Assembly: GCA_934463165.1 (NCBI GenBank)
Contig: CAKSJG010000001.1
Location: forward strand, 1-64,000
Length of the DNA: 64,000 nucleotides
Reading direction: 5' to 3'
From: an uncultured Clostridia bacterium
Lineage (GTDB): Bacteria > Bacillota > Clostridia > UMGS1810
The translations under genes and the position numbers were made by a program. Shown here one piece after another: positions 57,112 to 64,000 of this stretch. Position 1 is the first letter of the stretch. The number at the start of each line of letters is the position of its first letter. The notes under the pieces were generated by a model, which made no database searches, was not told the DNA's origin, and saw only the letters and a list, made by a program, of their open reading frames with translations.

Positions 57112-58053
57112 ATGAAAATACAGCACTTAAAATATGCACTGGAAGTCGAAAAAACAGAATCTATTTCAAAAGCTGCGGAAAATCTGTATTTAAATCAGCC
57201 CCACCTCAGCAAGGCAATCCGTGAACTTGAAGATAATATAGGTATAACTATATTTAACAGAACGTCAAAAGGGGTAATTCCCACAAAAGACGGAGAGGAA
57301 TTTCTTGTATATGCCAGAAATATTGTTTCTCAGGTAGAAGAAGTTGAAAACATGTATAAGCATCGTGAACACGATGTTCACAAGTTTGATGTCTCAGTTC
57401 CGATGGCATGCTATGTTGCACAGGCATTTATTGAGTTTGTTACGGAATTTTCTCATAACAAAAAAATTGATATCAGTTATCGGGAAACAAACTCGCTTGT
57501 TGCAATTAACAATGTTGTGAGCGGAGATAACAATATTGCAATAATCAGATATCAGACAATATATGAAAAGTATTTTCTTCAGTTTCTTGAAGAACACGAC
57601 TTATATGTTGAACCGCTGTGGGAGTTTGAATATCAGCTTATAATGTCGGTACAGAATCCTCTTGCAGTCGAAAAAAAGATAGAATATGAAGATCTTTCCG
57701 ATTATATTGAAATAACGCACGGGTATCTCACCATTCCGTCAATTCCTCCGTCAGAAATGAGAAAAATTATAAAAAACAATAAAGAGAAAAAGGAAATTGC
57801 CGTATTTGAGCGTGAGAGTCAGTTTGAGCTTCTGAGAAATATTCATTCAACATATATGTGGACATCACCGACTCCCGCAAACATTTTAAACACGATGCCT
57901 CTTGTTGAAAAGAAATGTAATGTTGCAAATAACAGATATAAAGACGTACTTATTTATAAAAACGCTTATAAACCCAACAGGGGTGAAAAACTCTTTATAA
58001 ATACGGTAAAAAGAGTAATACAAAAACTCAGTAAAGAGCATAAAATTCAATAG
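57112..58053 (+). CDS. LysR family transcriptional regulator
   Basis: A 313-residue regulator. The N-terminal winged HTH (about 1-62) reads MKIQHLKYALEVEKTESISKAAENLYLNQPHLSKAIRELE, typical of LysR. The effector domain (about 90-300) is divergent and ends IKKNAYKPN-like with a basic tail. GGGAGGGG precedes ATG 57112 by about ten bases. It lies directly upstream of pflB, co-oriented, with a 149-base gap carrying GTATATAC-type repeats; a role in controlling pflB-pflA is plausible from context. No LysR protein is a classic pfl regulator, so this is inference. Confidence 0.88.
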   Translation: MKIQHLKYALEVEKTESISKAAENLYLNQPHLSKAIRELEDNIGITIFNRTSKGVIPTKDGEEFLVYARNIVSQVEEVENMYKHREHDVHKFDVSVPMACYVAQAFIEFVTEFSHNKKIDISYRETNSLVAINNVVSGDNNIAIIRYQTIYEKYFLQFLEEHDLYVEPLWEFEYQLIMSVQNPLAVEKKIEYEDLSDYIEITHGYLTIPSIPPSEMRKIIKNNKEKKEIAVFERESQFELLRNIHSTYMWTSPTPANILNTMPLVEKKCNVANNRYKDVLIYKNAYKPNRGEKLFINTVKRVIQKLSKEHKIQ

Positions 58054-58082
58054 ATCGCTCAAATACACGCGTTAATTCAGAA

Positions 58083-58178
58083 ATACGCATGTATTGCCAT
58101 GTATATACGTTTTGGAATATCCATATGCCAAATTGACTATTTTCATATATTTGATTTTGTGTTACAATGTATATACAT
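58083..58178 (+). promoter_or_regulatory. Repeated ATAC/GTAT motifs upstream of pflB
   Basis: Three related sites: ATACGCATGTAT (58083-58094), TGTATATAC (58100-58108) and the perfect 12-bp palindrome ATGTATATACAT (58167-58178), which begins at the end of a TACAAT -10 box (58163-58168). The last would overlap the transcription start. They look like operator half-sites for a dimeric regulator. Confidence 0.45.
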
Positions 58179-58202
58179 CAAGAAGAAAGAGAGGCATAAC
58201 AA

Positions 58203-60458
58203 ATGACAAATTTCGAACAATGGAATGGATTTGAAGGCCGCATCTGGAAAGAAGAAATAAATGTCAGAGAGTTTATACAGAAGAACTATAAGCCTTATGA
58301 CGGTAATGAAGAGTTCCTTTCAGGTCCGACCGAAAATACAAAGAAGCTTTGGGATGAGCTTCAGAAATTACAGAAGGAAGAACGTGCTAAGGGCGGCGTT
58401 CTTGATATGGATACAGAGATTGTATCTACACTTACTTCACATAAGCCCGGTTATATTGGCGAAAATACAAAAGATATGGAGGCTGTTGTCGGACTTCAGA
58501 CAGATAAACCTCTTAAAAGAGCTTTTATGCCGTTCGGCGGAATTAAGATGGCAGAACAGGCTTGCGAAACATACGGTTATACCTCTGACCCGAAGCTTCA
58601 CAAAATATTTACCGAGTATAGCCGTACTCATAACCAGGGTGTATTTGATGCATACACTCCGGAAATGAAAAAGGTCAGACATAATAAAATAATCACAGGT
58701 CTTCCGGATACTTACGGCCGCGGAAGAATTGTCGGCGACTATCGCCGCGTTGCACTTTACGGTATCGATTTTCTTATTGAAGAAAAGAAAAAGGATTTTG
58801 CAAATTGCGGCGGTGACGGTGTGATGACAGATTCTGTCATCAGACTCCGTGAAGAAATAACAATGCAGATAAATGCACTTAAAGGTCTTAAGGAAATGGC
58901 TGCATCTTACGGTTTTGATATTTCCAAGCCGGCTTCAAATGCAAAAGAAGCCGTTCAGTGGTTATATTTCGGATACCTCGGTGCTATTAAAACACAAAAC
59001 GGTGCTGCAATGAGTATCGGACGTATATCAACATTCCTTGATATATATGTTGAAAGAGACCTTGAAGCAGGAAAAATAACAGAGCAGGAAGCACAGGAGC
59101 TTATTGATCATCTTGTTATGAAGCTCAGAATGGTTAAGTTCGCAAGAATTCCTTCTTATAATCAGCTGTTCTCCGGTGACCCGGTTTGGGCTACTCTTGA
59201 AGTAGGCGGTATCGGTGTTGACGGACGTTCAATGGTTACCAAGAATGATTTCCGTTTCCTTCATACACTTGAAAATATGGGTCCTTCTCCCGAACCGAAC
59301 CTTACGGTTCTTTATTCGTCAAAACTGCCTGAGAACTTTAAAAAATATGCATCACATATTTCAATAGAAACGAGTTCTATTCAGTATGAAAACGACGATG
59401 TTATGAAGCCTGTATGGGGCGATGACTATTCGATCTGCTGCTGCGTATCCGCAACACAGACAGGTAAAGAAATGCAGTTCTTCGGTGCAAGAGCAAACCT
59501 TGCAAAATGCTTGCTCTATGCTATAAACGGCGGTGTTGATCTGAAAACACGTGAGCAGGTTGGTCCGGCATACAGACCTATTACTGCTGAATACCTTGAT
59601 TATGATGAAGTAATAGAAAGATACAAAGACATGATGGATTGGCTTGCAGGTCTTTATGTTAATACTCTTAACCTTATTCATTATATGCATGATAAATATT
59701 ATTATGAAGCTGCTGAAATGGCACTTATCGATACCGATGTAAGAAGAACATTTGCAACAGGTATTGCAGGATTTTCACATGTTGTTGATTCTCTCAGTGC
59801 TATTAAATATGCAAAAGTTAAAGTTATTCGTGATGAAACGGGAATTGCTGTCGATTACGAAACAGAAGGTGATTTCCCGCGTTACGGAAACGATGATGAC
59901 CGTGCCGATGAAATTGCTGTATGGCTTCTTAAAACATTCCTTGAGATGATTAAAAAGCGTCACACATACCGTGATTCTGAACCGACAACATCTATTCTTA
60001 CAATCACATCAAACGTAGTATACGGAAAAGCAACAGGTGCTATGCCTGACGGCAGACGTGCCGGTGAGCCTCTCTCTCCGGGTGCAAATCCGTGTTACGG
60101 CGCTGAAAAGAGCGGACTTTTGGCATCTTTGAACTCTGTTGCAAAGCTTCCGTATGAATGGGCTCTTGACGGTATTTCAAATACACAGACAATTAATCCC
60201 GACGCTCTCGGACATAACGAAGGCGAAAGAGTTAATAATCTCGTAAATGTTCTTGACGGATATTTTGATCAGGGTGCTCATCACCTTAACGTTAATGTAT
60301 TCGGAACTGAAAAACTTATTGATGCTATGGAACACCCCGAAAAAGAAGAATATGCTAACTTCACAATTCGTGTTTCGGGATACGCTGTTAAATTTATTGA
60401 TCTTACAAAGGAACAGCAGCTTGACGTTATTTCGCGTACATGCCATAAATCAATGTAA
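58203..60458 (+). CDS. pflB: Formate C-acetyltransferase (pyruvate formate-lyase)
   Basis: A 751-residue glycyl-radical enzyme that splits pyruvate with CoA to acetyl-CoA and formate without oxygen. The active-site cysteines are in SICCCVSATQTG (about residue 410) and the radical Gly726 is in TIRVSGYAVKF near the C-terminus, which ends with the usual LDVISRTCHKSM. Length and IWKEEINVREFIQKNY opening match true PflB, not diol dehydratase-type relatives. AGAGAGG precedes the ATG. The activase gene pflA follows. Its acetyl-CoA feeds pta-ackA. Confidence 0.97.
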   Translation: MTNFEQWNGFEGRIWKEEINVREFIQKNYKPYDGNEEFLSGPTENTKKLWDELQKLQKEERAKGGVLDMDTEIVSTLTSHKPGYIGENTKDMEAVVGLQTDKPLKRAFMPFGGIKMAEQACETYGYTSDPKLHKIFTEYSRTHNQGVFDAYTPEMKKVRHNKIITGLPDTYGRGRIVGDYRRVALYGIDFLIEEKKKDFANCGGDGVMTDSVIRLREEITMQINALKGLKEMAASYGFDISKPASNAKEAVQWLYFGYLGAIKTQNGAAMSIGRISTFLDIYVERDLEAGKITEQEAQELIDHLVMKLRMVKFARIPSYNQLFSGDPVWATLEVGGIGVDGRSMVTKNDFRFLHTLENMGPSPEPNLTVLYSSKLPENFKKYASHISIETSSIQYENDDVMKPVWGDDYSICCCVSATQTGKEMQFFGARANLAKCLLYAINGGVDLKTREQVGPAYRPITAEYLDYDEVIERYKDMMDWLAGLYVNTLNLIHYMHDKYYYEAAEMALIDTDVRRTFATGIAGFSHVVDSLSAIKYAKVKVIRDETGIAVDYETEGDFPRYGNDDDRADEIAVWLLKTFLEMIKKRHTYRDSEPTTSILTITSNVVYGKATGAMPDGRRAGEPLSPGANPCYGAEKSGLLASLNSVAKLPYEWALDGISNTQTINPDALGHNEGERVNNLVNVLDGYFDQGAHHLNVNVFGTEKLIDAMEHPEKEEYANFTIRVSGYAVKFIDLTKEQQLDVISRTCHKSM

Positions 60459-60476
60459 TAAATTTAATTGTTTAAT

Positions 60477-60509
60477 CAGCCATCGATTGTGCAATGCTAT
60501 CGATGGCTG
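60477..60509 (+). other. Hairpin between pflB and pflA
   Basis: An 11-bp perfect stem (CAGCCATCGAT, 60477-60487, with 60499-60509) and an 11-base loop, ending nine bases before the pflA Shine-Dalgarno. Only GAATTT follows, so it should be a leaky terminator or an RNA stability element that lets pflB exceed pflA. Confidence 0.6.
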
Positions 60510-60532
60510 AATTTATGAGGGAGGGAATTTAT

Positions 60533-61264
60533 TTGAACGGAAAAATTCATTCTTTTGAAACTTTCGGCTCGGTTGACGGTCCCGGTGTAAGATTTGTAAT
60601 TTTCTTAAAAGGCTGCATAATGCGATGTAAATATTGTCATAACCCCGATACGTGGTTTGGCGACGGAGAATCATATACGGCGGAAGAAATTATTACAAGA
60701 GCGTTAAAATATAAAACCTATTGGGGTAAAGACGGCGGAATAACCGTCAGCGGCGGTGAACCGATGCTTCAAATTGATTTTCTGACGGAGCTTTTTAAGC
60801 TTGCTAAATCAAAAAATATTAATACATGTCTTGATACATCCGGCGTTGTATTTGATAAAAATAATACCGGTGCAGTGGATTCACTTCTTGAAAATACCAA
60901 TCTTGTTATGCTCGATTTAAAGCATATTAATGATGATGAACACAAGAAATTAACAGGTGTAACCAACAAGAACATTCTTGAATTTGCAAAATATCTTGAC
61001 GAAAAAAACATTCCGGTATGGATAAGACATGTTGTGGTTCCCGAAATCACACTTAAAGATAAATACTTGTTTGAGTTGGGTGAGTTTATCGGCAAACTGT
61101 CGAATGTAAAGAGGGTAGAGACATTGCCTTATCATTCAATGGCAAAAATAAAATATGATGAACTTAAGCTTGACTATCCTCTCGGTGATATACCCGATGC
61201 AACACATGAGCAGGCTGATTATGCCAAAAGCATTATAGATAACGGGATAGAATCCGTCAGATAA
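60533..61264 (+). CDS. pflA: Pyruvate formate-lyase-activating enzyme
   Basis: A 243-residue radical SAM enzyme that makes the glycyl radical on PflB. The [4Fe-4S] cysteines are in CIMRCKYCHNPDTW (CxxxCxxC), SAM binding is supported by GGITVSGGEPMLQ, and FETFGSVDGPGVRFVIF is the usual opening. I start at TTG 60533, about eight bases after GGGAGGG; the ATG at 60515 overlaps that site. Length fits PflA (235-250). It lies 74 bases after pflB behind a hairpin. Confidence 0.95.
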   Translation: MNGKIHSFETFGSVDGPGVRFVIFLKGCIMRCKYCHNPDTWFGDGESYTAEEIITRALKYKTYWGKDGGITVSGGEPMLQIDFLTELFKLAKSKNINTCLDTSGVVFDKNNTGAVDSLLENTNLVMLDLKHINDDEHKKLTGVTNKNILEFAKYLDEKNIPVWIRHVVVPEITLKDKYLFELGEFIGKLSNVKRVETLPYHSMAKIKYDELKLDYPLGDIPDATHEQADYAKSIIDNGIESVR

Positions 61265-61341
61265 TTGGTTATATCTGTGATTTTTTAGACATGCGTATAC
61301 TTTTGTCTGTTATAAAATATATAAATTGTTTAAAACATAGC

Positions 61342-61370
61342 TTGACTGATTTGATATTTTATAGTATACT
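61342..61370 (+). promoter_or_regulatory. Promoter of purF
   Basis: TTGACT (61342-61347), 17-base spacer, TATACT (61365-61370), ten bases upstream of the riboswitch. Confidence 0.75.
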
Positions 61371-61380
61371 AATGCATAGA

Positions 61381-61454
61381 GGTTTCATGTTACTGACGGA
61401 TAAGTGGATTACCACAGTGGATCATGAAATAATATCAGCCGACCGTCTGGGCAC
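61381..61454 (+). promoter_or_regulatory. ZTP/ZMP (pfl-type) riboswitch
   Basis: The 5' domain has P1 TTCATG/CATGAA (61384-61389 with 61423-61428), ACTGACGG, and the GTGG-ATTA-CCAC hairpin (61404-61415). The 3' domain has the nearly invariant GCCGACCGTCTGGGC (61438-61452). This order matches the ZTP class, which senses the purine intermediate AICAR monophosphate/triphosphate that accumulates when 10-formyltetrahydrofolate is short. The 3' domain ends in the first arm of a terminator, giving an ON switch for purF. Confidence 0.9.
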
Positions 61455-61493
61455 ATTTACTTTTATATAAAGAGAGTAAGTGCGCCCTTTTTT
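61449..61493 (+). terminator. Riboswitch-controlled intrinsic terminator
   Basis: GGGCACATTTACT (61449-61461) pairs with AGTAAGTGCGCCC (61475-61487) over 13 positions including two G-U pairs, then T6. Its first bases GGGC belong to the ligand-binding 3' domain of the riboswitch, so ligand binding and termination compete. Confidence 0.88.
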
Positions 61494-61513
61494 AACAATT
61501 AGGAGGTACAATA

Positions 61514-62956
61514 ATGAGCAATTTGCATGAAGAATGCGGTGTTTTCGGTATTTACGGCAGCAAAAAAACAGATGTAGCCACATCTGCATACTACGGTTTG
61601 TTTGCACTTCAGCACAGAGGGCAGGAGTCATGCGGCATTGTGGTCAATGACGACGGTATGTTTAATGTCTATAAAGATGTCGGTTTGGTAAACGATGTTT
61701 TTACACAAGATAAGCTTGAATCACTCGGAACAGGTAATATGGCTGTCGGACATGTCAGATATGCAACAACGGGATCTAACGGAAGAAACAATGCACAACC
61801 GATAGTTGTAAACCACATCAAGGGCAAGATGGCGTTGGCTCACAACGGCAATCTGACAAATTCCATGGAATTAAGATCAGAGCTTGAACTTGAAGGTTCG
61901 ATATTTCATACAAGTTCCGATACAGAAGTTATTTCATATATTATCACCAAGGCACGTCTTACTTCACCTTCTATAGAAGATGCAATTGATAAGGCAATGT
62001 GCAAAATTAAAGGTGCGTATTCTCTTGTTATAATGTCTCCTTCAAAGCTCATTGCCGTCCGTGATGAAAACGGATTCAGACCGCTTTGTTACGGAAAAAC
62101 CGGCGATAATGAGTATGTTATCGCGTCGGAAAGCTGTGCATTGGATGCTGTCGGTGCAGAATTTATAAGAGATATAGAGCCGGGAGAAATACTGGTATTT
62201 GATAAAAACGGAATTAAAAGCATTCGTTCTCACTGCGAAAAAGCTCCTAAAAAATTGTGTGTATTTGAATATGTGTATTTTGCACGTCCTGATTCAAACA
62301 TTGACGGCTGCAACGTTCACGAAGCAAGAGTAAGAGCAGGTACATATCTTGCATTGGAGCACCCCGTTCAGGCAGACATTGTTGTTGGTGTTCCCGATTC
62401 GGGGCTTGATGCTGCTATCGGTTATTCACGGCAATCAGGTATTCCATATGAAATAGGATTCCTTAAAAACAAATATATAGGACGTACATTTATCGTTGCC
62501 GGTCAAAAGAACAGAGAAACGAGCGTAAGAATAAAATTAAACCCCATAGGAGATGTGGTTAAGGGTAAGAGGATTGTTCTTGTTGACGATTCCATAGTGC
62601 GCGGAACAACCTGTGCTCGGATAGTCAAACTCCTTAGGGAAGCCGGAGCAAAAGAGGTTCATATGATGGTATCTGCGCCTCCGTTTTTAAATCCCTGCTA
62701 TTACGGCACCGATATAGATTCGCGAGAAAATCTTATTGCTTGTCATCACTCTGTTGATGAAATTGCAAAGATAATAGGGGTAGACTCTCTCGGATATTTG
62801 AGCATCGACAGTGTAAAAAAACTTGGCGGCGGTATAGATAATGAAGATAATTATTGCGCTGCCTGCTTTGACGGTAATTATCCTACAGATATTGATTCAG
62901 TCAATAAAAAAAGCAAATTTGAAAAGAAGATTTCCGATAAACAGCGCTTGCATTAA
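61514..62956 (+). CDS. purF: Amidophosphoribosyltransferase
   Basis: A 480-residue enzyme that starts purine synthesis by making phosphoribosylamine from PRPP and glutamine. The catalytic N-terminal Cys8 follows a short propeptide (MSNLHEE), as in Bacillus-type [4Fe-4S] enzymes that are processed. ALQHRGQESCGI and HNGNLTN belong to the glutaminase domain; RTFIVAGQKNRE and the PRPP loop VLVDDSIVRGTT to the transferase domain; later Cys residues (CVFEYVYFARPDS, CHHSVDE, YCAACF) fit the iron-sulfur site. AGGAGG precedes the ATG. No other pur gene is adjacent. Confidence 0.96.
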   Translation: MSNLHEECGVFGIYGSKKTDVATSAYYGLFALQHRGQESCGIVVNDDGMFNVYKDVGLVNDVFTQDKLESLGTGNMAVGHVRYATTGSNGRNNAQPIVVNHIKGKMALAHNGNLTNSMELRSELELEGSIFHTSSDTEVISYIITKARLTSPSIEDAIDKAMCKIKGAYSLVIMSPSKLIAVRDENGFRPLCYGKTGDNEYVIASESCALDAVGAEFIRDIEPGEILVFDKNGIKSIRSHCEKAPKKLCVFEYVYFARPDSNIDGCNVHEARVRAGTYLALEHPVQADIVVGVPDSGLDAAIGYSRQSGIPYEIGFLKNKYIGRTFIVAGQKNRETSVRIKLNPIGDVVKGKRIVLVDDSIVRGTTCARIVKLLREAGAKEVHMMVSAPPFLNPCYYGTDIDSRENLIACHHSVDEIAKIIGVDSLGYLSIDSVKKLGGGIDNEDNYCAACFDGNYPTDIDSVNKKSKFEKKISDKQRLH

Positions 62957-62979
62957 AAACCCGGGTCATCGGATTTTTG
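62955..62979 (+). terminator. Weak hairpin after purF
   Basis: AAAACCCG pairs with CGGATTTT apart from one mismatch, directly at the purF stop, followed by TTTTTGCTTT. A short but plausible terminator. Confidence 0.45.
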
Positions 62980-63031
62980 CTTTAATATGCCTTTAAAATT
63001 GACCGGTTTTATAATGTATTGATATTACTAC

Positions 63032-63060
63032 TTGAAATTTTTAAAGCAATCTGTTATAAT
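63032..63060 (+). promoter_or_regulatory. Promoter of the 63096 gene
   Basis: TTGAAA (63032-63037), 17-base spacer, TATAAT (63055-63060), 35 bases before the ATG. Confidence 0.65.
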
Positions 63061-63095
63061 ATAATAGTTGACAAACACTGAAGGAATGTGATATT

Positions 63096-63356
63096 ATGTT
63101 AAGCGGAATACAAAAATCCAAAGACAAATACCTGAAAGAAAAGGTAGACACATTTGTTTTAAGGGTTCCGAAAGGTGAAAAAGACGCTATCAAGACATAT
63201 GCTTCATCACTTGGAAAGTCTTTAAATTCATATATTGTTGATCTCATAAAAAAAGATATGAGTTTAACGGAGCATAATTCGGAATCTAAAAAAACAAGCA
63301 ATGACAATCCGGAAAAAACGCTTAGGAAAAATTCTCTTCCGGATTTCTTTGATTGA
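63096..63356 (+). CDS. Ribbon-helix-helix-like small protein
   Basis: An 86-residue protein. Residues about 17-55 (VDTFVLRVPKGEKDAIKTYASSLGKSLNSYIVDLI) read as one beta strand plus two helices in the Arc/MetJ (ribbon-helix-helix) pattern, which binds DNA as a dimer, often as an antitoxin or plasmid-type repressor. The C-terminal 30 residues are polar and disordered-looking, ending SLPDFFD. GAAGGAATG precedes the ATG. No toxin is adjacent; the next gene (20 bases on) is a membrane zinc-ribbon protein that may share the transcript. Its target is unknown. Confidence 0.65.
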   Translation: MLSGIQKSKDKYLKEKVDTFVLRVPKGEKDAIKTYASSLGKSLNSYIVDLIKKDMSLTEHNSESKKTSNDNPEKTLRKNSLPDFFD

Positions 63357-63376
63357 TATTCAGGAGGTTAATTATT

Positions 63377-63826
63377 ATGAATTCAAAAAAAAGCAGGACA
63401 TCTGCGCTATGTAAGGTATCAGCTGTTGCCGTACTTGTTATAACCGGTATACTGTGTATAACGGAAAACAAGTTTTTACTTAAATTGCAGCTTGCTGTCG
63501 GCGGCATTCTTCTCTCTCTTATTTTCTTTTCTCTTGCTATCGTGATAGATAAAATATTACATACGCAAAGAGAACAAAAAAGAATATATGACAGTATTGA
63601 CGCACTCAGCGAGAAGATAAATATAATGCTCGGTCTTGACAAAACAACTGTTGCAATTGAAAATCTTAAGGCTGAAACCGCGCCGATTTATTCCGATGCA
63701 AAAAATCCGATAATAACAAGTGAAGATGATCTTACTTGGTCATGCCCCGAGTGTGACAATATTGAACTTTCTGTTAATACCACATGCACAAAATGCGGGT
63801 ATGACAGGCTTCAAAAGCATGATTGA
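63377..63826 (+). CDS. Membrane protein with C-terminal zinc ribbon
   Basis: A 149-residue protein with two hydrophobic segments (about residues 14-31, VSAVAVLVITGILCIT, and 38-60, LQLAVGGILLSLIFFSLAIVI), a helical stretch (KRIYDSIDALSEKINIML) and a C-terminal zinc ribbon CPECDN…CTKCGYDRL. The ribbon should face the cytoplasm. This resembles the small zinc-ribbon membrane proteins of clostridia with unknown roles. AGGAGG is nine bases before ATG 63377. Confidence 0.65.
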   Translation: MNSKKSRTSALCKVSAVAVLVITGILCITENKFLLKLQLAVGGILLSLIFFSLAIVIDKILHTQREQKRIYDSIDALSEKINIMLGLDKTTVAIENLKAETAPIYSDAKNPIITSEDDLTWSCPECDNIELSVNTTCTKCGYDRLQKHD

Positions 63827-63864
63827 TATTCATTAATCAGAAATGATATATTTACTCAGAAAAA

Positions 63865-63901
63865 ATCACGGCATATATTTACATATAATATATGCCGTGA
63901 T
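63865..63901. terminator. Bidirectional hairpin terminator
   Basis: A 15-bp perfect stem (63865-63879 with 63887-63901) and seven-base loop, with A/T-rich flanks, between the convergent zinc-ribbon gene and pyruvate kinase. Confidence 0.75.
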
Positions 63902-63915
63902 AATTTATTGCGTTT

Positions 63916-64000
63916 TTATATGGTTTCCACTATAATTGTGTTTGTATTTCCGGATGTTCCGTTTGTCATTCCGCCTGTCATAACAATGGAATCGCCGCTT
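63916..64000 (-). CDS. pyk: Pyruvate kinase, C-terminal fragment
   Basis: On the minus strand the last 27 codons read SGDSIVMTGGMTNGTSGNTNTIIVETI and stop at 63918-63916. The pattern GDxIVxTGG…G.SGNTNTI.V is the extreme C-terminus of bacterial pyruvate kinases, which make ATP and pyruvate from phosphoenolpyruvate. The rest lies beyond the right edge. It feeds the pyruvate used by pflB. Confidence 0.8.
   Translation of the reverse strand, partial: SGDSIVMTGGMTNGTSGNTNTIIVETI

Noticed and set aside
1..64000. Mobile elements, prophage, integrase or rRNA genes
   Set aside because: I saw no transposase, integrase, terminal repeats or rRNA; the DUF5662-like gene occurs in phages too but stands alone here.

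Overview
The window looks like a chromosomal segment of a low-GC, anaerobic, Gram-positive bacterium of the Clostridia, probably a gut or rumen polysaccharide fermenter; I cannot name the species. Supporting this are spoVG, a PyrR-type pyr attenuator, the NAD-linked dihydroorotate dehydrogenase pair pyrK-pyrD, a phosphofructokinase with the pyrophosphate-type active site, pyruvate formate-lyase with its activase, pta-ackA, S-layer homology repeats, ECF vitamin transport and tRNA genes without encoded CCA. I see no transposase, integrase, phage gene, rRNA or CRISPR array, and gene order and composition look uniform.

Layout. 1-1 kb: end of an unknown gene and a secreted stalk-domain protein. 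1.06-7.9 kb, minus strand: glycolytic operon pgk-tpiA-gpmI, then an Lrp regulator-aminotransferase-trmL-degV operon. 8-9 kb: spoVG and a DUF5662-like gene. 9.2-14.8 kb: a giant secreted heparinase II/III-family protein, an unknown gene with an unusual ribosome-binding region, and an FAD oxidoreductase. 14.9-17.8 kb: aldo/keto reductase, a tiny ORF behind a palindrome, PPi-type phosphofructokinase, CpXC-like protein. 18-20.2 kb: glyA, a zinc-ribbon protein, then tRNA-Leu directly abutting rnpB. 20.2-26 kb: seven-gene pyrimidine operon pyrC-K-D-F-E-B-I behind an attenuator whose three alternative structures can all be read. 26-31 kb: lipid kinase, M18 aminopeptidase, pta-ackA. 31-35.6 kb: rpsO, pnp and ftsH, the first two with structured leaders.

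35.7-40.4 kb is a carbohydrate locus (secreted SGNH esterase, AraC regulator, GH29 fucosidase). 40.5-46.4 kb is the most distinctive part: an SLH-anchored alpha/alpha-toroid protein, a membrane-anchored DUF4430 (transcobalamin C-terminal-like) protein, an EcfT, and one polypeptide fusing two ECF ATPases to a membrane S-component-like domain. The two extracellular folds are the two folds that make up animal intrinsic factor and transcobalamin, so I propose a split, cell-surface vitamin-capture system, perhaps for cobalamin. After it come hup, a second secreted heparinase-like protein, two unknown genes, leuA, exoA, a cyclophilin and a capsule/flagellin-type sugar dehydratase. 56.8-63 kb holds tRNA-Arg and tRNA-Pro, a LysR regulator, pflB-pflA and purF under a ZTP riboswitch with a terminator. 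The window ends with a ribbon-helix-helix-like protein, a membrane zinc-ribbon protein and the C-terminus of pyruvate kinase on the minus strand.

Taken together, the genes cover much of lower glycolysis and mixed-acid fermentation to formate and acetate, de novo pyrimidine synthesis, the first step of purine synthesis, and surface degradation of acetylated, fucosylated and uronic-acid polysaccharides. Nucleotide synthesis is controlled at RNA level in both branches (PyrR attenuator, ZTP riboswitch). Coding starts were placed by Shine-Dalgarno position, which in several genes favours TTG or GTG.
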